A DNA stretch of 64,000 bases, from NCBI RefSeq assembly GCF_001636315.1, contig NZ_KV440949.1, forward strand, positions 4,420,084-4,484,083. Direction: 5' to 3'. Both the position numbers and the translations under genes were made by a program. The notes beneath the pieces were generated by a model. It saw only the letters and a program-made list of their open reading frames with translations. It was not told where the DNA came from and searched no databases. The DNA is from Neobacillus mesonae (GTDB lineage Bacteria; Bacillota; Bacilli; Bacillales; Cytobacillaceae). Positions 1 through 9,947 of the stretch are shown piece by piece (within the stretch, counting starts at the first letter, position 1; every line of letters starts with the position of its first letter).

Positions 1-1
1 G

Positions 2-3000
2 GTTGGCGAAGGAAAAAAGCCGATTGATGCCTATCTGGATATTGACGGCATTATTGCCATCGCCAAAAAAAGCGGGGCTGATGCAATTCACCCTGGATAT
101 GGTTTCTTATCTGAAAATATTCATTTTGCGAAGCGCTGTGAAGATGAAGGAATCATTTTTATTGGTCCGACAAGTGAACATTTAGATATGTTTGGTGACA
201 AGGTTAAGGCGAGACATCAAGCTGAGCTTGCAGGTATTCCGGTGATCCCTGGGAGCGGGGGACCTGTTCAGGATTTGGGCGAAGTAGAAGAATTTACAGA
301 TGCTTTTGGATTCCCAATCATGATTAAAGCGGCATTAGGCGGCGGCGGAAGAGGTATGAGAATTGTCAGAAGCCGTGATGAAGTACAGGAAGCTTTTACC
401 CGAGCAAAATCAGAAGCAAAGGCTGCATTTGGCAATGATGAGGTCTATGTTGAAAAATTAATCGAAAAACCGAAGCATATAGAAGTTCAAATTATTGGCG
501 ATAAACAAGGAAATATTGTTCATTTATATGAGCGGGATTGTTCCGTTCAGCGTCGTCACCAAAAGGTGGTCGAAATTGCACCTAGTGTTTCCCTATCGGA
601 TGAGTTAAGAAAGCGAATTTGCGATGCAGCAGTAAAATTAATGAAAAATGTCGGTTACGTCAATGCCGGGACTGTTGAATTCCTTGTTGCCGGTGACGAT
701 TTTTATTTTATTGAGGTTAATCCGCGTATTCAGGTAGAACATACTGTTACAGAAATGGTAACAGGAATTGATATTGTTCATACCCAGATTTTCATAGCGG
801 AAGGTCATGAGCTCCATGGTCCAATGATCGGCATCCCTCAGCAAAAGGAAATTCCGTTATTTGGCTATGCGATCCAATCTAGGGTAACAACAGAGGACCC
901 GCTAAATCAATTTATGCCGGATACCGGAAAAATCATGGCTTATCGTTCCGGCGGTGGTTTTGGTGTCCGTCTGGATGCAGGGAACGGCTTCCAAGGGGCA
1001 GTGATTACTCCATACTATGATTCATTGCTTGTGAAACTTTCAACATGGGCATTGACATTTGAACAGGCTGCGGCAAAGATGGTTCGAAATTTACAAGAGT
1101 TTAGAATAAGAGGCATTAAAACGAATATTCCATTTTTAGAAAATGTTGTTAAGCACGAGAAGTTCTTAAATGGCGAATATGACACTTCATTTATCGATAC
1201 GACACCTGAATTATTTATTTTCCCTGTTAGTAAAGACCGTGGTACAAAAATGTTGAATTATATCGGAAATGTTACAATAAACGGCTTCCCGGGAATTGAA
1301 AAGAAAAAGCGTCCGGTTTTTACAAAGCCAAGGGTTCCAGAACTCCCATATGATTACCCAACAAAAGCAGGTACGAAACAAATCCTTGATACTCAGGGTG
1401 CCGAGGGACTTGTAAATTGGGTGAAAGGCCAAAAACAGGTATTATTAACGGACACCACATTCCGCGATGCTCATCAATCACTGCTCGCGACACGAATGAG
1501 AACTACGGATATAGCACATATTGCTGAACCTACAGCCAAACTTCTTCCGGATTTATTTTCCTTCGAAATGTGGGGCGGAGCGACTTTTGATGTGGCATAC
1601 AGATTTTTAAAAGAAGACCCATGGGAACGTCTATTAACATTGCGGGAAAAAATCCCTAATGTATTATTTCAAATGCTGTTCCGCGGTGCGAATGCGGTCG
1701 GCTACAAAAACTATCCGGATAATGTTATTAGGGAATTTGTGAATCACTCAGCAGCAGCCGGAATTGACGTGTTTAGAATCTTTGACAGCTTAAACTGGGT
1801 AAAAGGAATGGAGACAGCCATTGATGCAGTAAGACAATCAGGCAAGATTGCAGAAGCTGCCATTTGTTATACTGGTGACATTTTGGACCCAGCAAGGACT
1901 AAATATAACTTGGAATACTATAAGAACCTTGCTAAAGAGCTGGAAAACCAAGGAGCACATATACTCGGCATCAAAGATATGGCTGGTCTTTTGAAACCAG
2001 AAGCAGCTTACCGCCTGATTTCTGAATTAAAGGAAGCTGTTGATATACCAATCCACCTTCATACCCATGATACTAGCGGTAATGGGATCTTTACCTACGC
2101 CAGAGCAATTGAAGGCGGAGTAGATATTGTCGATACAGCATTAAGTACAATGGCCGGTTTAACATCGCAGCCAAGTGCAAATTCACTTTATTATGCTCTT
2201 CAGGGCAGCGATAGGAAACCTGCAGTTAGGATCGAGGCGCTTGAAAAGCTTTCCTATTATTGGGAGGATATCCGTAAATACTATCAAGATTTTGAATCCG
2301 GAATGATGGCACCCCATTCTGAGGTTTATCAGCATGAAATGCCTGGTGGACAATATAGTAATCTGCAGCAGCAGGCAAAGGCGGTAGGTTTAGGTGATGA
2401 GTGGGATGACGTTAAAGAAATGTATTCCCGTGTGAATCAAATGTTCGGGGATATTGTCAAAGTAACACCTTCTTCCAAGGTTGTTGGGGATATGGCGTTA
2501 TTTATGGTACAAAATAATTTAACGGAACAGGATGTTTTAGAAAAAGGAAACGCGCTCGATTTTCCTGATTCAGTAGTAGAATTATTTGAAGGCTACCTTG
2601 GCCAGCCGCATGGAGGATTCCCTGAAGAATTGCAAAAAGTCATTCTTAAAGGGAAGAAACCATTGGAGGTACGGCCTGGCGAGTTACTTGAGGCAGTGGA
2701 TTTTGATCGACTTAAAGATGAGCTATATGGTGAACTTGGCCGACAGATAACTGACTTTGAAGCTATTTCCTATGCATTATATCCAAAGGTTTTCTTAGAA
2801 TATATTAAAACTGTCGAACTGTTCGGGAATGTCTCTGTTCTTGATACACCGACCTTCCTTTATGGCATGAGATTAGGGGAAGAAATTGAAGTAGAAATTG
2901 AAACCGGGAAAACTTTAATTGTTAAGCTCGTTTCGATTGGACAGCCTCAGGCTGATGGTACGAGAGTAATTTACTTTGAATTAAATGGTCAGCCGCGTGA

Positions 3001-3286
3001 GATTATCATTAAGGACGAAAACATTAAAGCAACGGTAGTTTCGCGATTAAAAGGGGATCCAAAAAACGAAACACATATTTCCGCTTCAATGCCTGGTACG
3101 GTCATAAAGGTTATTGTGGAAAAAGGCGAAAAGGTGGAACGAGGCGACCATCTCATGATCACTGAAGCAATGAAAATGGAAACGACGGTTCAAGCTCCAT
3201 TCTCCGGTGTAGTAAAGGATATTTTCGTTTCCAGCGGTGATGCGATTCAAACTGGGGATTTAATGATAGAACTAGTAAAAGCATAA
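2..3286 (+). CDS. pycA: Pyruvate carboxylase (5' end outside window)
   Basis: Biotin enzyme that carboxylates pyruvate to oxaloacetate to refill the TCA cycle. The frame is open from base 2, so the gene begins before the window; 1094 residues are visible against about 1148 in B. subtilis PycA, so roughly 55 N-terminal residues are missing. Domains in order: biotin carboxylase with ATP-grasp glycine loop (GGGGRGM) and EVNPRIQVEHTVTEM, carboxyltransferase (starts near DTTFRDAHQSLLATRMR), PYC allosteric linker, and a C-terminal biotinyl domain with EAMKMET whose second lysine-type residue (MKM) is the biotin site. An ATG at 188 is internal, because upstream codons in the same frame still encode conserved residues (IHPGYGFLSEN). 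It ends at a hairpin shared with convergent ctaA. Confidence 0.97.
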   Translation, partial: VGEGKKPIDAYLDIDGIIAIAKKSGADAIHPGYGFLSENIHFAKRCEDEGIIFIGPTSEHLDMFGDKVKARHQAELAGIPVIPGSGGPVQDLGEVEEFTDAFGFPIMIKAALGGGGRGMRIVRSRDEVQEAFTRAKSEAKAAFGNDEVYVEKLIEKPKHIEVQIIGDKQGNIVHLYERDCSVQRRHQKVVEIAPSVSLSDELRKRICDAAVKLMKNVGYVNAGTVEFLVAGDDFYFIEVNPRIQVEHTVTEMVTGIDIVHTQIFIAEGHELHGPMIGIPQQKEIPLFGYAIQSRVTTEDPLNQFMPDTGKIMAYRSGGGFGVRLDAGNGFQGAVITPYYDSLLVKLSTWALTFEQAAAKMVRNLQEFRIRGIKTNIPFLENVVKHEKFLNGEYDTSFIDTTPELFIFPVSKDRGTKMLNYIGNVTINGFPGIEKKKRPVFTKPRVPELPYDYPTKAGTKQILDTQGAEGLVNWVKGQKQVLLTDTTFRDAHQSLLATRMRTTDIAHIAEPTAKLLPDLFSFEMWGGATFDVAYRFLKEDPWERLLTLREKIPNVLFQMLFRGANAVGYKNYPDNVIREFVNHSAAAGIDVFRIFDSLNWVKGMETAIDAVRQSGKIAEAAICYTGDILDPARTKYNLEYYKNLAKELENQGAHILGIKDMAGLLKPEAAYRLISELKEAVDIPIHLHTHDTSGNGIFTYARAIEGGVDIVDTALSTMAGLTSQPSANSLYYALQGSDRKPAVRIEALEKLSYYWEDIRKYYQDFESGMMAPHSEVYQHEMPGGQYSNLQQQAKAVGLGDEWDDVKEMYSRVNQMFGDIVKVTPSSKVVGDMALFMVQNNLTEQDVLEKGNALDFPDSVVELFEGYLGQPHGGFPEELQKVILKGKKPLEVRPGELLEAVDFDRLKDELYGELGRQITDFEAISYALYPKVFLEYIKTVELFGNVSVLDTPTFLYGMRLGEEIEVEIETGKTLIVKLVSIGQPQADGTRVIYFELNGQPREIIIKDENIKATVVSRLKGDPKNETHISASMPGTVIKVIVEKGEKVERGDHLMITEAMKMETTVQAPFSGVVKDIFVSSGDAIQTGDLMIELVKA

Positions 3287-3290
3287 ATGA

Positions 3291-3323
3291 AAAAGCTGCC
3301 GGGCGAATCCGGCAGCTTTTTTA
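3291..3323. terminator. Bidirectional terminator, pycA / ctaA
   Basis: A 12-bp perfect stem (AAAAGCTGCCGG with CCGGCAGCTTTT) with a 6-base loop sits between the convergent stops of pycA and ctaA. A-rich and T-rich flanks let it work on both strands. Confidence 0.9.
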
Positions 3324-3328
3324 CGTGT

Positions 3329-4234
3329 TTAATGATATCGTCTAGACCTGGAATATAACAGGATGAAATAACTTAATATCCCAAAAAGGCAAGTGATAAA
3401 TAATGCATGCATCAAGGCGATATAAAGATTAAGTCTGCTGAAGATGATAAATGCTCCTGCAATGACCTGCATGGAAACGAGGATAAAGGAAATAATCCAT
3501 CCCCAATATAAAACTTTTTCCTTTTTATAATGGCGAATTACTAAAAAAGTCACATAAGCAATCCAAAGAAACAAAATACCTGCCGCAGTCCTGTGTCCCA
3601 TCTGTACCCATTCATATAAATTTCCTGGGAGGGAAGGACTATCGTTTAAGCATAAAGGCCAGTCACGGCAAATTAAACTTGAATTTGTGTGGCGGACAAG
3701 AGCCCCTGTATAAATAACGAGATAACTATAAATGCTAATAGCAATGATATGGAACCCCATTCTTTTATCGATAAAAAGACTTTCTGCATCAAACTTTTTA
3801 TCAATTTCAAAAATAAGCAGTGTTAATAAGAAAACAGATGCGAAAGATATGAGCGATATGCCAAAATGCAGGGCAAGTACAAAGTCAGATTGTCCCCAGA
3901 CAACGGCAGCGGCACCAATTAACCCTTGCAGTAGTAAAAAGAAAATGGAAAGAAAGGAGAGAAATTTTGTTTCTCTAATATGACCTATTGCTCTCCATGC
4001 CCAAATGGATAAAACTAACACCATGAGACCGCCTAAACCAGAGACTAGACGATGGGCAAGTTCAATGATTAACTCTGGAGTGATGTCAGTTGGAAGAAAT
4101 TGTCCGTGACATAATGGCCAGGATTTGCCGCACCCCATACCTGAACCGGTCTTTGTTACTAGTGCCCCGCCTAATAAAATAAAAATCATGACAATCGTAG
4201 TGGCGACCGCCAACCACTTTAAAGTTCGACGCAA
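3329..4234 (-). CDS. ctaA: Heme A synthase (COX15/CtaA)
   Basis: Membrane enzyme that oxidises the C8 methyl of heme O to the formyl of heme A, used by caa3 and aa3 oxidases. The 301 residues carry about eight membrane segments and the conserved histidines seen in [25 protein letters not shown] and ALMHALF. Two extracytoplasmic cysteine pairs, GCGKSWPLC and ICRDWPLC, are typical of the Gram-positive form. The start is a TTG at 4234, preceded by an AAGGTGAA ribosome site. It is divergent from ctaB across a 585-bp control region, the usual Bacillus arrangement. Confidence 0.96.
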   Translation of the reverse strand: MRRTLKWLAVATTIVMIFILLGGALVTKTGSGMGCGKSWPLCHGQFLPTDITPELIIELAHRLVSGLGGLMVLVLSIWAWRAIGHIRETKFLSFLSIFFLLLQGLIGAAAVVWGQSDFVLALHFGISLISFASVFLLTLLIFEIDKKFDAESLFIDKRMGFHIIAISIYSYLVIYTGALVRHTNSSLICRDWPLCLNDSPSLPGNLYEWVQMGHRTAAGILFLWIAYVTFLVIRHYKKEKVLYWGWIISFILVSMQVIAGAFIIFSRLNLYIALMHALFITCLFGILSYFILLYSRSRRYH

Positions 4235-4819
4235 AAAAATTCACCTTCTTAACTAATAATTCAAAAGTTTGTATTTGGTTAATGTTGACAGTATAATGAA
4301 CCCTAAGGAAAACCCCTATCCATCATAACTAATTCCACGTCAAAAGAACAGAATTTCTACCAATTATTTTTTGAAATAAAAGAGCTGAAAAAATAATTTT
4401 TATTTACCATCATTATTATAGTGAAAATAGTTGAAACTTTAATAAGAGTTTGTTAGAACTATAAATAGGAGTCTTATTTAGAATTATTACATAATTAAAA
4501 TGAAACTTAATATAGGCAAAAAATCCCTTTTTATCCATAAAATTTTAATCTATTATAGAAAAGTATTAATAAAGTGGAAAAAACCATTAACAATAAGGGG
4601 AAAATTACTTCGTTCACAAATTAGACAAAAATTATTCAAAAAAAGTTCACAAAAATAACTCAAAGTGTGATTTAATATACAGAGAAAGTGTTATGAAATT
4701 CACTGGCATATTTTGACATCGGAAAATACATACATACTTTGAAATTAATCATTAATTTTTAGTATTGATTACTATATGTTTGAGAATATTGGTATTAAGT
4801 AATTTAGGAGGAGAAATGG
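4235..4819. promoter_or_regulatory. ctaA-ctaB divergent control region
   Basis: This 585-bp, very AT-rich gap has no credible ORF on either strand. It must hold both divergent promoters. On the minus strand a TATACT hexamer near 4289-4294 could be the ctaA -10, with no good -35. On the plus strand TAATAT at 4673-4678 could serve ctaB, again without a good -35, which fits activator-dependent promoters. The ctaB ribosome site (GGAGGAG) is at 4806-4812. Confidence 0.6.
4613..4653. promoter_or_regulatory. Candidate ResD boxes upstream of ctaB
   Basis: Two copies of TTCACAAA (4613-4620 and 4646-4653), which read TTTGTGAA on the minus strand, lie 33 bp apart (about three helical turns) just upstream of the putative ctaB -10. 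TTTGTGAA resembles the ResD motif, and ResDE is known to activate ctaA and ctaB in B. subtilis. Assignment to ResD is inference from motif and context. Confidence 0.5.
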
Positions 4820-5746
4820 ATGTCTAACTCAAAGGCTGCCATCCAAAATGGAGCAGCAAGTTTGCCTGCGGACTCTTATAAAACTTCCGCATGGAAAGAT
4901 TTTATGGCCCTGATTAAAATCGGGATAGTAAATTCAAACTTGATTACTACTTTTACGGGTCTATGGCTTGCATTGCATTTTACTGGTCAAAGCTTTTTAG
5001 ATAATCTCGATATTATTTTCTATACAGTGGCAGGCTCCTCACTTATCATTGCGGGTTCCTGTGTGATCAATAATTATGTTGACCGCGACATTGATCATTT
5101 AATGGAAAGAACAAAAACCAGACCGACTGTAACAGGTAAGGTTATTCCTGCAAAAGTTTTAGGACTTGGTATATTTTTAATTGGTTTAGGAACATTGTTT
5201 TTATTTCTTACTACCGTAACTGCAACAGTAATAGGACTGCTTGGGGTTTTTAGTTATGTTTTCCTTTATACGTTGTGGTCAAAACGGCAATTAGTATCCA
5301 ATACGATTATCGGAAGTATTTCCGGTGCTGTCCCCCCATTAATTGGCTGGGCAGCGGTGGATGCAAATCTTGATATGATGGCTTGGGCTTTATTTGTTCT
5401 AATGTTTGCTTGGCAGCCTCCACATTTTTATGCGCTGGCAATGAGACGGGTTAATGAATACCGAGCAGCAGGTATACCAATGCTTCCAGTTGTGAAGGGA
5501 TTTAAAACAACAAAAATCCACATTATTTGTTGGGTAGCGGTACTCTTGCCGATTCCGTTTCTTCTTATTAAGTTAGGAATCCCATTTCTAATTCTAGCCA
5601 CCCTATTAAATGTAGGCTGGCTTGTCTTAGGGATTTATGGATATAGGATCAAAGATGACATAAAGTGGGCAAAACTAATGTTTGTTTATTCATTGCAATA
5701 TTTAACTATTATTTTTGTAGCGATGGTACTTGTTACATTAATTTAG
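4820..5746 (+). CDS. ctaB: Protoheme IX farnesyltransferase (heme O synthase)
   Basis: UbiA-family prenyltransferase that adds a farnesyl group to heme B to give heme O, the substrate of CtaA. At 308 residues it has the family's usual length and multiple membrane helices. The first aspartate-rich loop reads [19 protein letters not shown], the NxxxDxxxD signature that binds prenyl diphosphate through magnesium; the second loop is around [16 protein letters not shown]. It begins at ATG 4820 behind a GGAGGAG ribosome site and heads the run of cytochrome oxidase genes. Confidence 0.97.
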   Translation: MSNSKAAIQNGAASLPADSYKTSAWKDFMALIKIGIVNSNLITTFTGLWLALHFTGQSFLDNLDIIFYTVAGSSLIIAGSCVINNYVDRDIDHLMERTKTRPTVTGKVIPAKVLGLGIFLIGLGTLFLFLTTVTATVIGLLGVFSYVFLYTLWSKRQLVSNTIIGSISGAVPPLIGWAAVDANLDMMAWALFVLMFAWQPPHFYALAMRRVNEYRAAGIPMLPVVKGFKTTKIHIICWVAVLLPIPFLLIKLGIPFLILATLLNVGWLVLGIYGYRIKDDIKWAKLMFVYSLQYLTIIFVAMVLVTLI

Positions 5747-5863
5747 TTTTGCCGACAGCTCTAACGTATGATTGCCGCTTGGCTGTTATGCGGGGGAGAA
5801 CCTACATACTTCTTTGATCTAACTAAAAAGAATTTTTATGCGAAAGAGGGGTTTGATGAAGCT

Positions 5864-6922
5864 ATGAAAAGGCTTGCGAATTGGCGTTTAGTTTCGTTAT
5901 TTGCGATGCTGGCGCTTGCGCTTTCCGGATGCAGCGGGAAACCGTTTGTTTCGGCTTTAAGGCCTGCCGGTGAAGTTGCAGATATCCAATATGATTTAAT
6001 GAAGTTAAGTACTTATATCATGGTTGGAGTAATTGTAGTAGTAATGGTTGTTTTCATCATTGTTTTTTTCCGTTTCCGGAGAAAAGATGACACTATTCCA
6101 AAACAGGTGGAAGGAAGTCATACTTTAGAGATTATTTGGACCGTTATTCCAATTCTTTTACTATTAATCTTAGCTGTACCAACAGTGGCAGCAACTTTTA
6201 AGCTTGCTGATGTAAAAGAAATGGATAAGAAGAACTCTGATGCATTAGTGATTAAAGTACGCTCTCATTTGTATTGGTGGGATTTTGAATATGAAAAACA
6301 AAAAATCGTTACCAGCCAAGACCTTGTTGTACCTACAAATGAAAAAGTTTATTTTGATTTAAAATCTTTAGATGTTAAACACTCATTCTGGATTCCGGCT
6401 GTCGGCGGGAAACTTGATACCAACACTGATAACGTTAATAAATTCTGGCTGGTATTTGACGATAAGCGGGCAAATGAAGCAGGCAACCTGTTCTATGGGA
6501 AGTGTGCAGAGCTTTGCGGACCATCACATGCTTTAATGGACTTCAAAGTAAAAGCAATCAGCCGTGATCAGTTTGATACATGGGTAAAAGATATGCAGGC
6601 TGTGAAAGCACCTGAAAAAGCACAAACAGATTTAGCAGCTCAGGGACAGGACATTTTTAATAAGAGCTGTATTGGCTGCCATGCTGTGACTCCTGATGTT
6701 AAACCTGAAGCAGCTCGTATTGCACCAAACTTAACAAACTTTGGTGAAAGATCACGTGTTGCAGGGATCCTAAAACATGATAAAGAAGAATTGAAAAATT
6801 GGATTAAAAATCCTGAAACCTATAAACCAGGCAACGAAATGACAGGTAAGTATCCTGAAATGACGGATGCAGAGCTTGATGCGTTGGCTGAATATCTAAT
6901 GGGCTTAAAAGTTCAGGACTAA
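5864..6922 (+). CDS. ctaC: Cytochrome caa3 oxidase subunit II with cytochrome c domain
   Basis: Subunit II of the heme-copper oxidase; takes electrons into the CuA centre. I place the start at ATG 5864, not the in-frame ATG at 5768: from 5864 the protein begins with a lysine-arginine signal and a lipobox (LALSGC, Cys23), matching the lipoprotein form of CtaC, and an AGAGGGG ribosome site precedes it. Two membrane helices follow (about residues 45-70 and 85-110). The CuA motif KCAELCGPSHALM is near residues 213-225. A C-terminal cytochrome c domain has CIGCH near 269-273 and a later methionine ligand candidate in PGNEMTG. That fused domain marks the caa3 type. Length from this start is 352 residues. 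Confidence 0.96.
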   Translation: MKRLANWRLVSLFAMLALALSGCSGKPFVSALRPAGEVADIQYDLMKLSTYIMVGVIVVVMVVFIIVFFRFRRKDDTIPKQVEGSHTLEIIWTVIPILLLLILAVPTVAATFKLADVKEMDKKNSDALVIKVRSHLYWWDFEYEKQKIVTSQDLVVPTNEKVYFDLKSLDVKHSFWIPAVGGKLDTNTDNVNKFWLVFDDKRANEAGNLFYGKCAELCGPSHALMDFKVKAISRDQFDTWVKDMQAVKAPEKAQTDLAAQGQDIFNKSCIGCHAVTPDVKPEAARIAPNLTNFGERSRVAGILKHDKEELKNWIKNPETYKPGNEMTGKYPEMTDAELDALAEYLMGLKVQD

Positions 6923-6952
6923 GGGGATTTGGAAAGAAAGGGAGGTTACATT

Positions 6953-8821
6953 GTGAGTACCTATGCTCAAAAAAAAGGAATTGGCGGAACTATTTGGGAC
7001 TATTTAACAACAGTAGACCATAAAAAGATCGCTATCCTATATCTCATGGCAGGTGGATTGTTTTTCTTAATAGGTGGACTTGAAGCGATATTTATCCGTA
7101 TTCAGCTTGCAGTCCCAAATAATGATTTTGTTAGTGCCGGCGCATTCAATGAAATTATCACAATGCACGGAACCACAATGATTTTCTTAGCCGCAATGCC
7201 GCTGTTATTTGCTTTTATGAACGCGGTTATGCCATTGCAAATTGGTGCACGTGACGTTGCATTCCCATTTGTCAATGCATTAGGCTTTTGGTTATTCTTT
7301 TTCGGTGGTATCTTTTTAAACCTTTCATGGTTTTTAGGAGGAGCGCCTGATGCTGGATGGACTTCTTATGCATCACTTGCCATTCATTCAAAAGGTCATG
7401 GTGTTGACTTCTATGTATTAGGGTTGCAGATTTCCGGTTTCGGTACGTTAATGGGCGGTATTAACTTCCTTGTAACGATTATTAATATGCGTGCACCTGG
7501 TATGACTTATATGCGGATGCCGCTGTTTACTTGGACAACATTTGTTGCATCAGCAATGATTCTATTTGCCTTCCCTCCATTAACAGTTGGCCTAACATTA
7601 ATGATGTTTGACCGTTTGTTTGGAGCTAACTTCTTTGAAGTGGCAATGGGCGGTAACACGATTATTTGGGAACATCTTTTCTGGGTATTCGGGCACCCTG
7701 AAGTATACATTTTAATACTTCCAGCGTTTGGTATTTTCTCGGAAATTTTCTCGACTTTCTCTAGAAAGCGTCTTTTCGGTTACTCATCCATGGTGTTTGC
7801 GACTGTTTTAATCGGTTTCTTAGGATTCATGGTATGGGCACACCACATGTTTACAACTGGTTTAGGTCCTGTAGCGAATGCCATCTTCGCTGTAGCTACA
7901 ATGGCAATCGGGGTTCCAACCGGTATTAAGATCTTTAACTGGCTGTTCACTATGTGGGGGGGGAGCGTTAAGTTCACCACTCCGATGTATTATGCATTCG
8001 GTTTTATTCCATCGTTCGTATGTGGTGGTGTTACCGGTATCATGGTTGCCACTGCAGCTGCTGACTATCAGTATCATGATACGTATTTCGTCGTAGCTCA
8101 CTTCCACTATGTAATTGTCGGTGGTGTTGTATTAGCACTTCTTGCCGGAACACATTATTGGTGGCCTAAAATGTTTGGTACAATGTTAAACGAAACACTA
8201 GGTAAAATTGAATTTTGGTTATTCTTTATCGGTTTCCATTTAACATTCTTTATCCAGCACTTCTTAGGACTTTGGGGAATGCCGCGCCGTGTATTTACGT
8301 TCCTTCCAGGGCAAGGCTTTGACGCTGCAAATGCGGTAAGTTCTGTTGGAGCTGCATTCATGGCTGCAGGCGTACTGACTTTGTTAGCTAATGTTATTAT
8401 TACGCAAGCTAAAAACGTTAAAGTGGACAATGACCCATGGGAAGATGGAAGAACTCTTGAGTGGGCAATCCCGTCACCGCCTCCATTCTATAACTTTAAA
8501 CAGCTACCGCTAGTTAGAGGCTTAGATGCACTATGGTTAGAAAAAATGGAAGGCAAAAAAGGTATGACACCTGCTGAACCACTTGGTGATATCCACATGC
8601 CAAATGCATCATTTATTCCGTTTATGATTTCTTTAGGATTGTTTATTGCGGCATTTGGTGCAATGTATCATGTAAATGATAAGGCATGGGCAATTCCATT
8701 ATTAATCTTTGGATTAGCAGTAACATTTGGATCTATGTTAGTTCGTTCGCTTAAAGACGATCATGGATTCCATATCCATAAAGAGGAATTAGTAAAAGAT
8801 GAAAAGGGGGCTGGGGCATAA
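6953..8821 (+). CDS. ctaD: Cytochrome caa3 oxidase subunit I
   Basis: Catalytic subunit that reduces oxygen at the heme a3-CuB centre and pumps protons. I choose GTG 6953 (622 residues) because a GGGAGG ribosome site sits 7 bases upstream and the N-terminus then matches other CtaD proteins; an in-frame TTG at 6929 lacks this. Heme and copper ligand motifs are visible: MHGTTMIF, the GHPEVYIL loop with the His-Tyr crosslink pair and the A-type glutamate, the HH pair in WAHHMFTTG, and VAHFHYVIVGG. The extended C-terminus with extra helices is normal for Bacillus subunit I. It overlaps ctaE by one base (TAATG). Confidence 0.97.
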   Translation: MSTYAQKKGIGGTIWDYLTTVDHKKIAILYLMAGGLFFLIGGLEAIFIRIQLAVPNNDFVSAGAFNEIITMHGTTMIFLAAMPLLFAFMNAVMPLQIGARDVAFPFVNALGFWLFFFGGIFLNLSWFLGGAPDAGWTSYASLAIHSKGHGVDFYVLGLQISGFGTLMGGINFLVTIINMRAPGMTYMRMPLFTWTTFVASAMILFAFPPLTVGLTLMMFDRLFGANFFEVAMGGNTIIWEHLFWVFGHPEVYILILPAFGIFSEIFSTFSRKRLFGYSSMVFATVLIGFLGFMVWAHHMFTTGLGPVANAIFAVATMAIGVPTGIKIFNWLFTMWGGSVKFTTPMYYAFGFIPSFVCGGVTGIMVATAAADYQYHDTYFVVAHFHYVIVGGVVLALLAGTHYWWPKMFGTMLNETLGKIEFWLFFIGFHLTFFIQHFLGLWGMPRRVFTFLPGQGFDAANAVSSVGAAFMAAGVLTLLANVIITQAKNVKVDNDPWEDGRTLEWAIPSPPPFYNFKQLPLVRGLDALWLEKMEGKKGMTPAEPLGDIHMPNASFIPFMISLGLFIAAFGAMYHVNDKAWAIPLLIFGLAVTFGSMLVRSLKDDHGFHIHKEELVKDEKGAGA

Positions 8822-9450
8822 TGCAAGCAGAAGAAAAAGTAACATATGAAACATGGCCTGCTTCGCCTGAAAAATCCACCCTTGAAGCGAAAAATAAATT
8901 TTTAGGTTTTTGGTTATTCTTAGGGGGAGAGACGGTTCTGTTTGCCTCTCTCTTCGCAACCTATCTTTCACTGAAGGATAAGGTGCCGGATTCAACCCAT
9001 CATTTGGCAAAGGACATCTTTTCATTACCGCTGACACTTGTTGCAACAATGCTCTTATTAACAAGTTCATTAACAAGTGTATATGCTATGTATCATATGA
9101 AAAACTTTGCCTTTAAAAAAATGATGGTATGGCTGGCTGTTACCGTATTATTAGGTTTTGGCTTCTTAGGCCTTGAGATCTACGAATTTAATCATTACGT
9201 ACATGAATACGGACATACTTTCACAAGCAGCGCTTTTGCTTCTGCTTTCTATACGTTGGTTGGATTTCACGGTGCTCACGTATGCTTTGGTTTAGGCTGG
9301 ATATTGGCTTTGATGATCCGTAACTATAAACGCGGTCTTAGCCTTTACAATGCTCCTAAATTCTATGTTGCAAGTTTATACTGGCACTTTATCGACGTTG
9401 TATGGGTATTCATCTTTACGGTAGTATATTTAATGGGGATGGTGGGATAA
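8821..9450 (+). CDS. ctaE: Cytochrome caa3 oxidase subunit III
   Basis: Five-helix core subunit III of the caa3 oxidase, 209 residues, the standard length for the bacillus form that has lost two helices to subunit I. Family signatures include the W(L)FLGGETVLFASLFATY stretch, GFHGAHVCFG and the C-terminal YWHFIDVVWVFIF. Translation is coupled to ctaD by the TAATG overlap. Confidence 0.96.
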   Translation: MQAEEKVTYETWPASPEKSTLEAKNKFLGFWLFLGGETVLFASLFATYLSLKDKVPDSTHHLAKDIFSLPLTLVATMLLLTSSLTSVYAMYHMKNFAFKKMMVWLAVTVLLGFGFLGLEIYEFNHYVHEYGHTFTSSAFASAFYTLVGFHGAHVCFGLGWILALMIRNYKRGLSLYNAPKFYVASLYWHFIDVVWVFIFTVVYLMGMVG

Positions 9451-9452
9451 AT

Positions 9453-9788
9453 ATGACAAATCAGCCATTAAGCTCAAGCAACCCTAGAGTTGACCTTGAA
9501 TATCGCCGCAAGAAAAATGCGGAGGAAATGCGCCATCAAGTTATTTCCTTTACCCTTATGATTTTCTTAACATTCGTGGCATTCGCTGCTGTAGCTGTTA
9601 AAGGATTTACAGCATGGTTTATCGTACCATTTATTCTTCTTTTAGCAGCAGTACAGGTTGTATTTCAACTCTTTTACTTTATGCATATGAGCCATAAGGG
9701 GCATGAAGCACCAAGTATGTTTCTTTTTACAGGTTTATTCATGGGGTTAGTCATCGTATTAGCCTTTATGACGATCATTTGGTGGTAA
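9453..9788 (+). CDS. ctaF: Cytochrome caa3 oxidase subunit IV
   Basis: Small three-helix membrane subunit IV of the caa3 oxidase, 111 residues, last gene of the structural operon. The frame is open from 9402 inside ctaE, but ATG 9453, two bases after the ctaE stop and behind a GGGGATGGTGGG ribosome site, gives the expected length and N-terminus (MTNQPLSSS). The family's FYFMHMSH motif is present in the second helix. Confidence 0.94.
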   Translation: MTNQPLSSSNPRVDLEYRRKKNAEEMRHQVISFTLMIFLTFVAFAAVAVKGFTAWFIVPFILLLAAVQVVFQLFYFMHMSHKGHEAPSMFLFTGLFMGLVIVLAFMTIIWW

Positions 9789-9834
9789 TTTCATAACTGT
9801 AAAAATGCCGCAAAAAGGCAATTAATAAAAAAGA

Positions 9835-9863
9835 GAGAATCGGCGTTTAGCCGATTTTCTTTT
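9835..9863 (+). terminator. Terminator after ctaCDEF
   Basis: GAATCGGC and GCCGATTT flank a GTTTA loop and are followed by a T-rich stretch (TTTTCTTTTTG). It separates the oxidase operon from ctaG, which has its own promoter. Confidence 0.8.
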
Positions 9864-9879
9864 TGACCATTCTTCTTTT

Positions 9880-9908
9880 TTGTATCTTCTAAATAACACG
9901 GGTATAAT
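9880..9908 (+). promoter_or_regulatory. SigA-type promoter for ctaG
   Basis: A perfect TATAAT at 9903-9908 follows a weak TTGTAT at 9880-9885 with a 17-bp spacer, 40 bases before the ctaG start codon. Confidence 0.6.
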
Positions 9909-9947
9909 AAAGACGGGATTCTTTATAATAATCGAGGTGAATGTAAG

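Noticed and set aside
3..185. A 60-codon ORF at the window start
   Set aside because: It is in another frame of pycA; frame 2, which encodes conserved PycA residues, is open throughout.
7780..8430. Several minus-strand ORFs of 66-91 codons within ctaD
   Set aside because: Shadows of a conserved membrane protein gene; no start signals or recognisable products.
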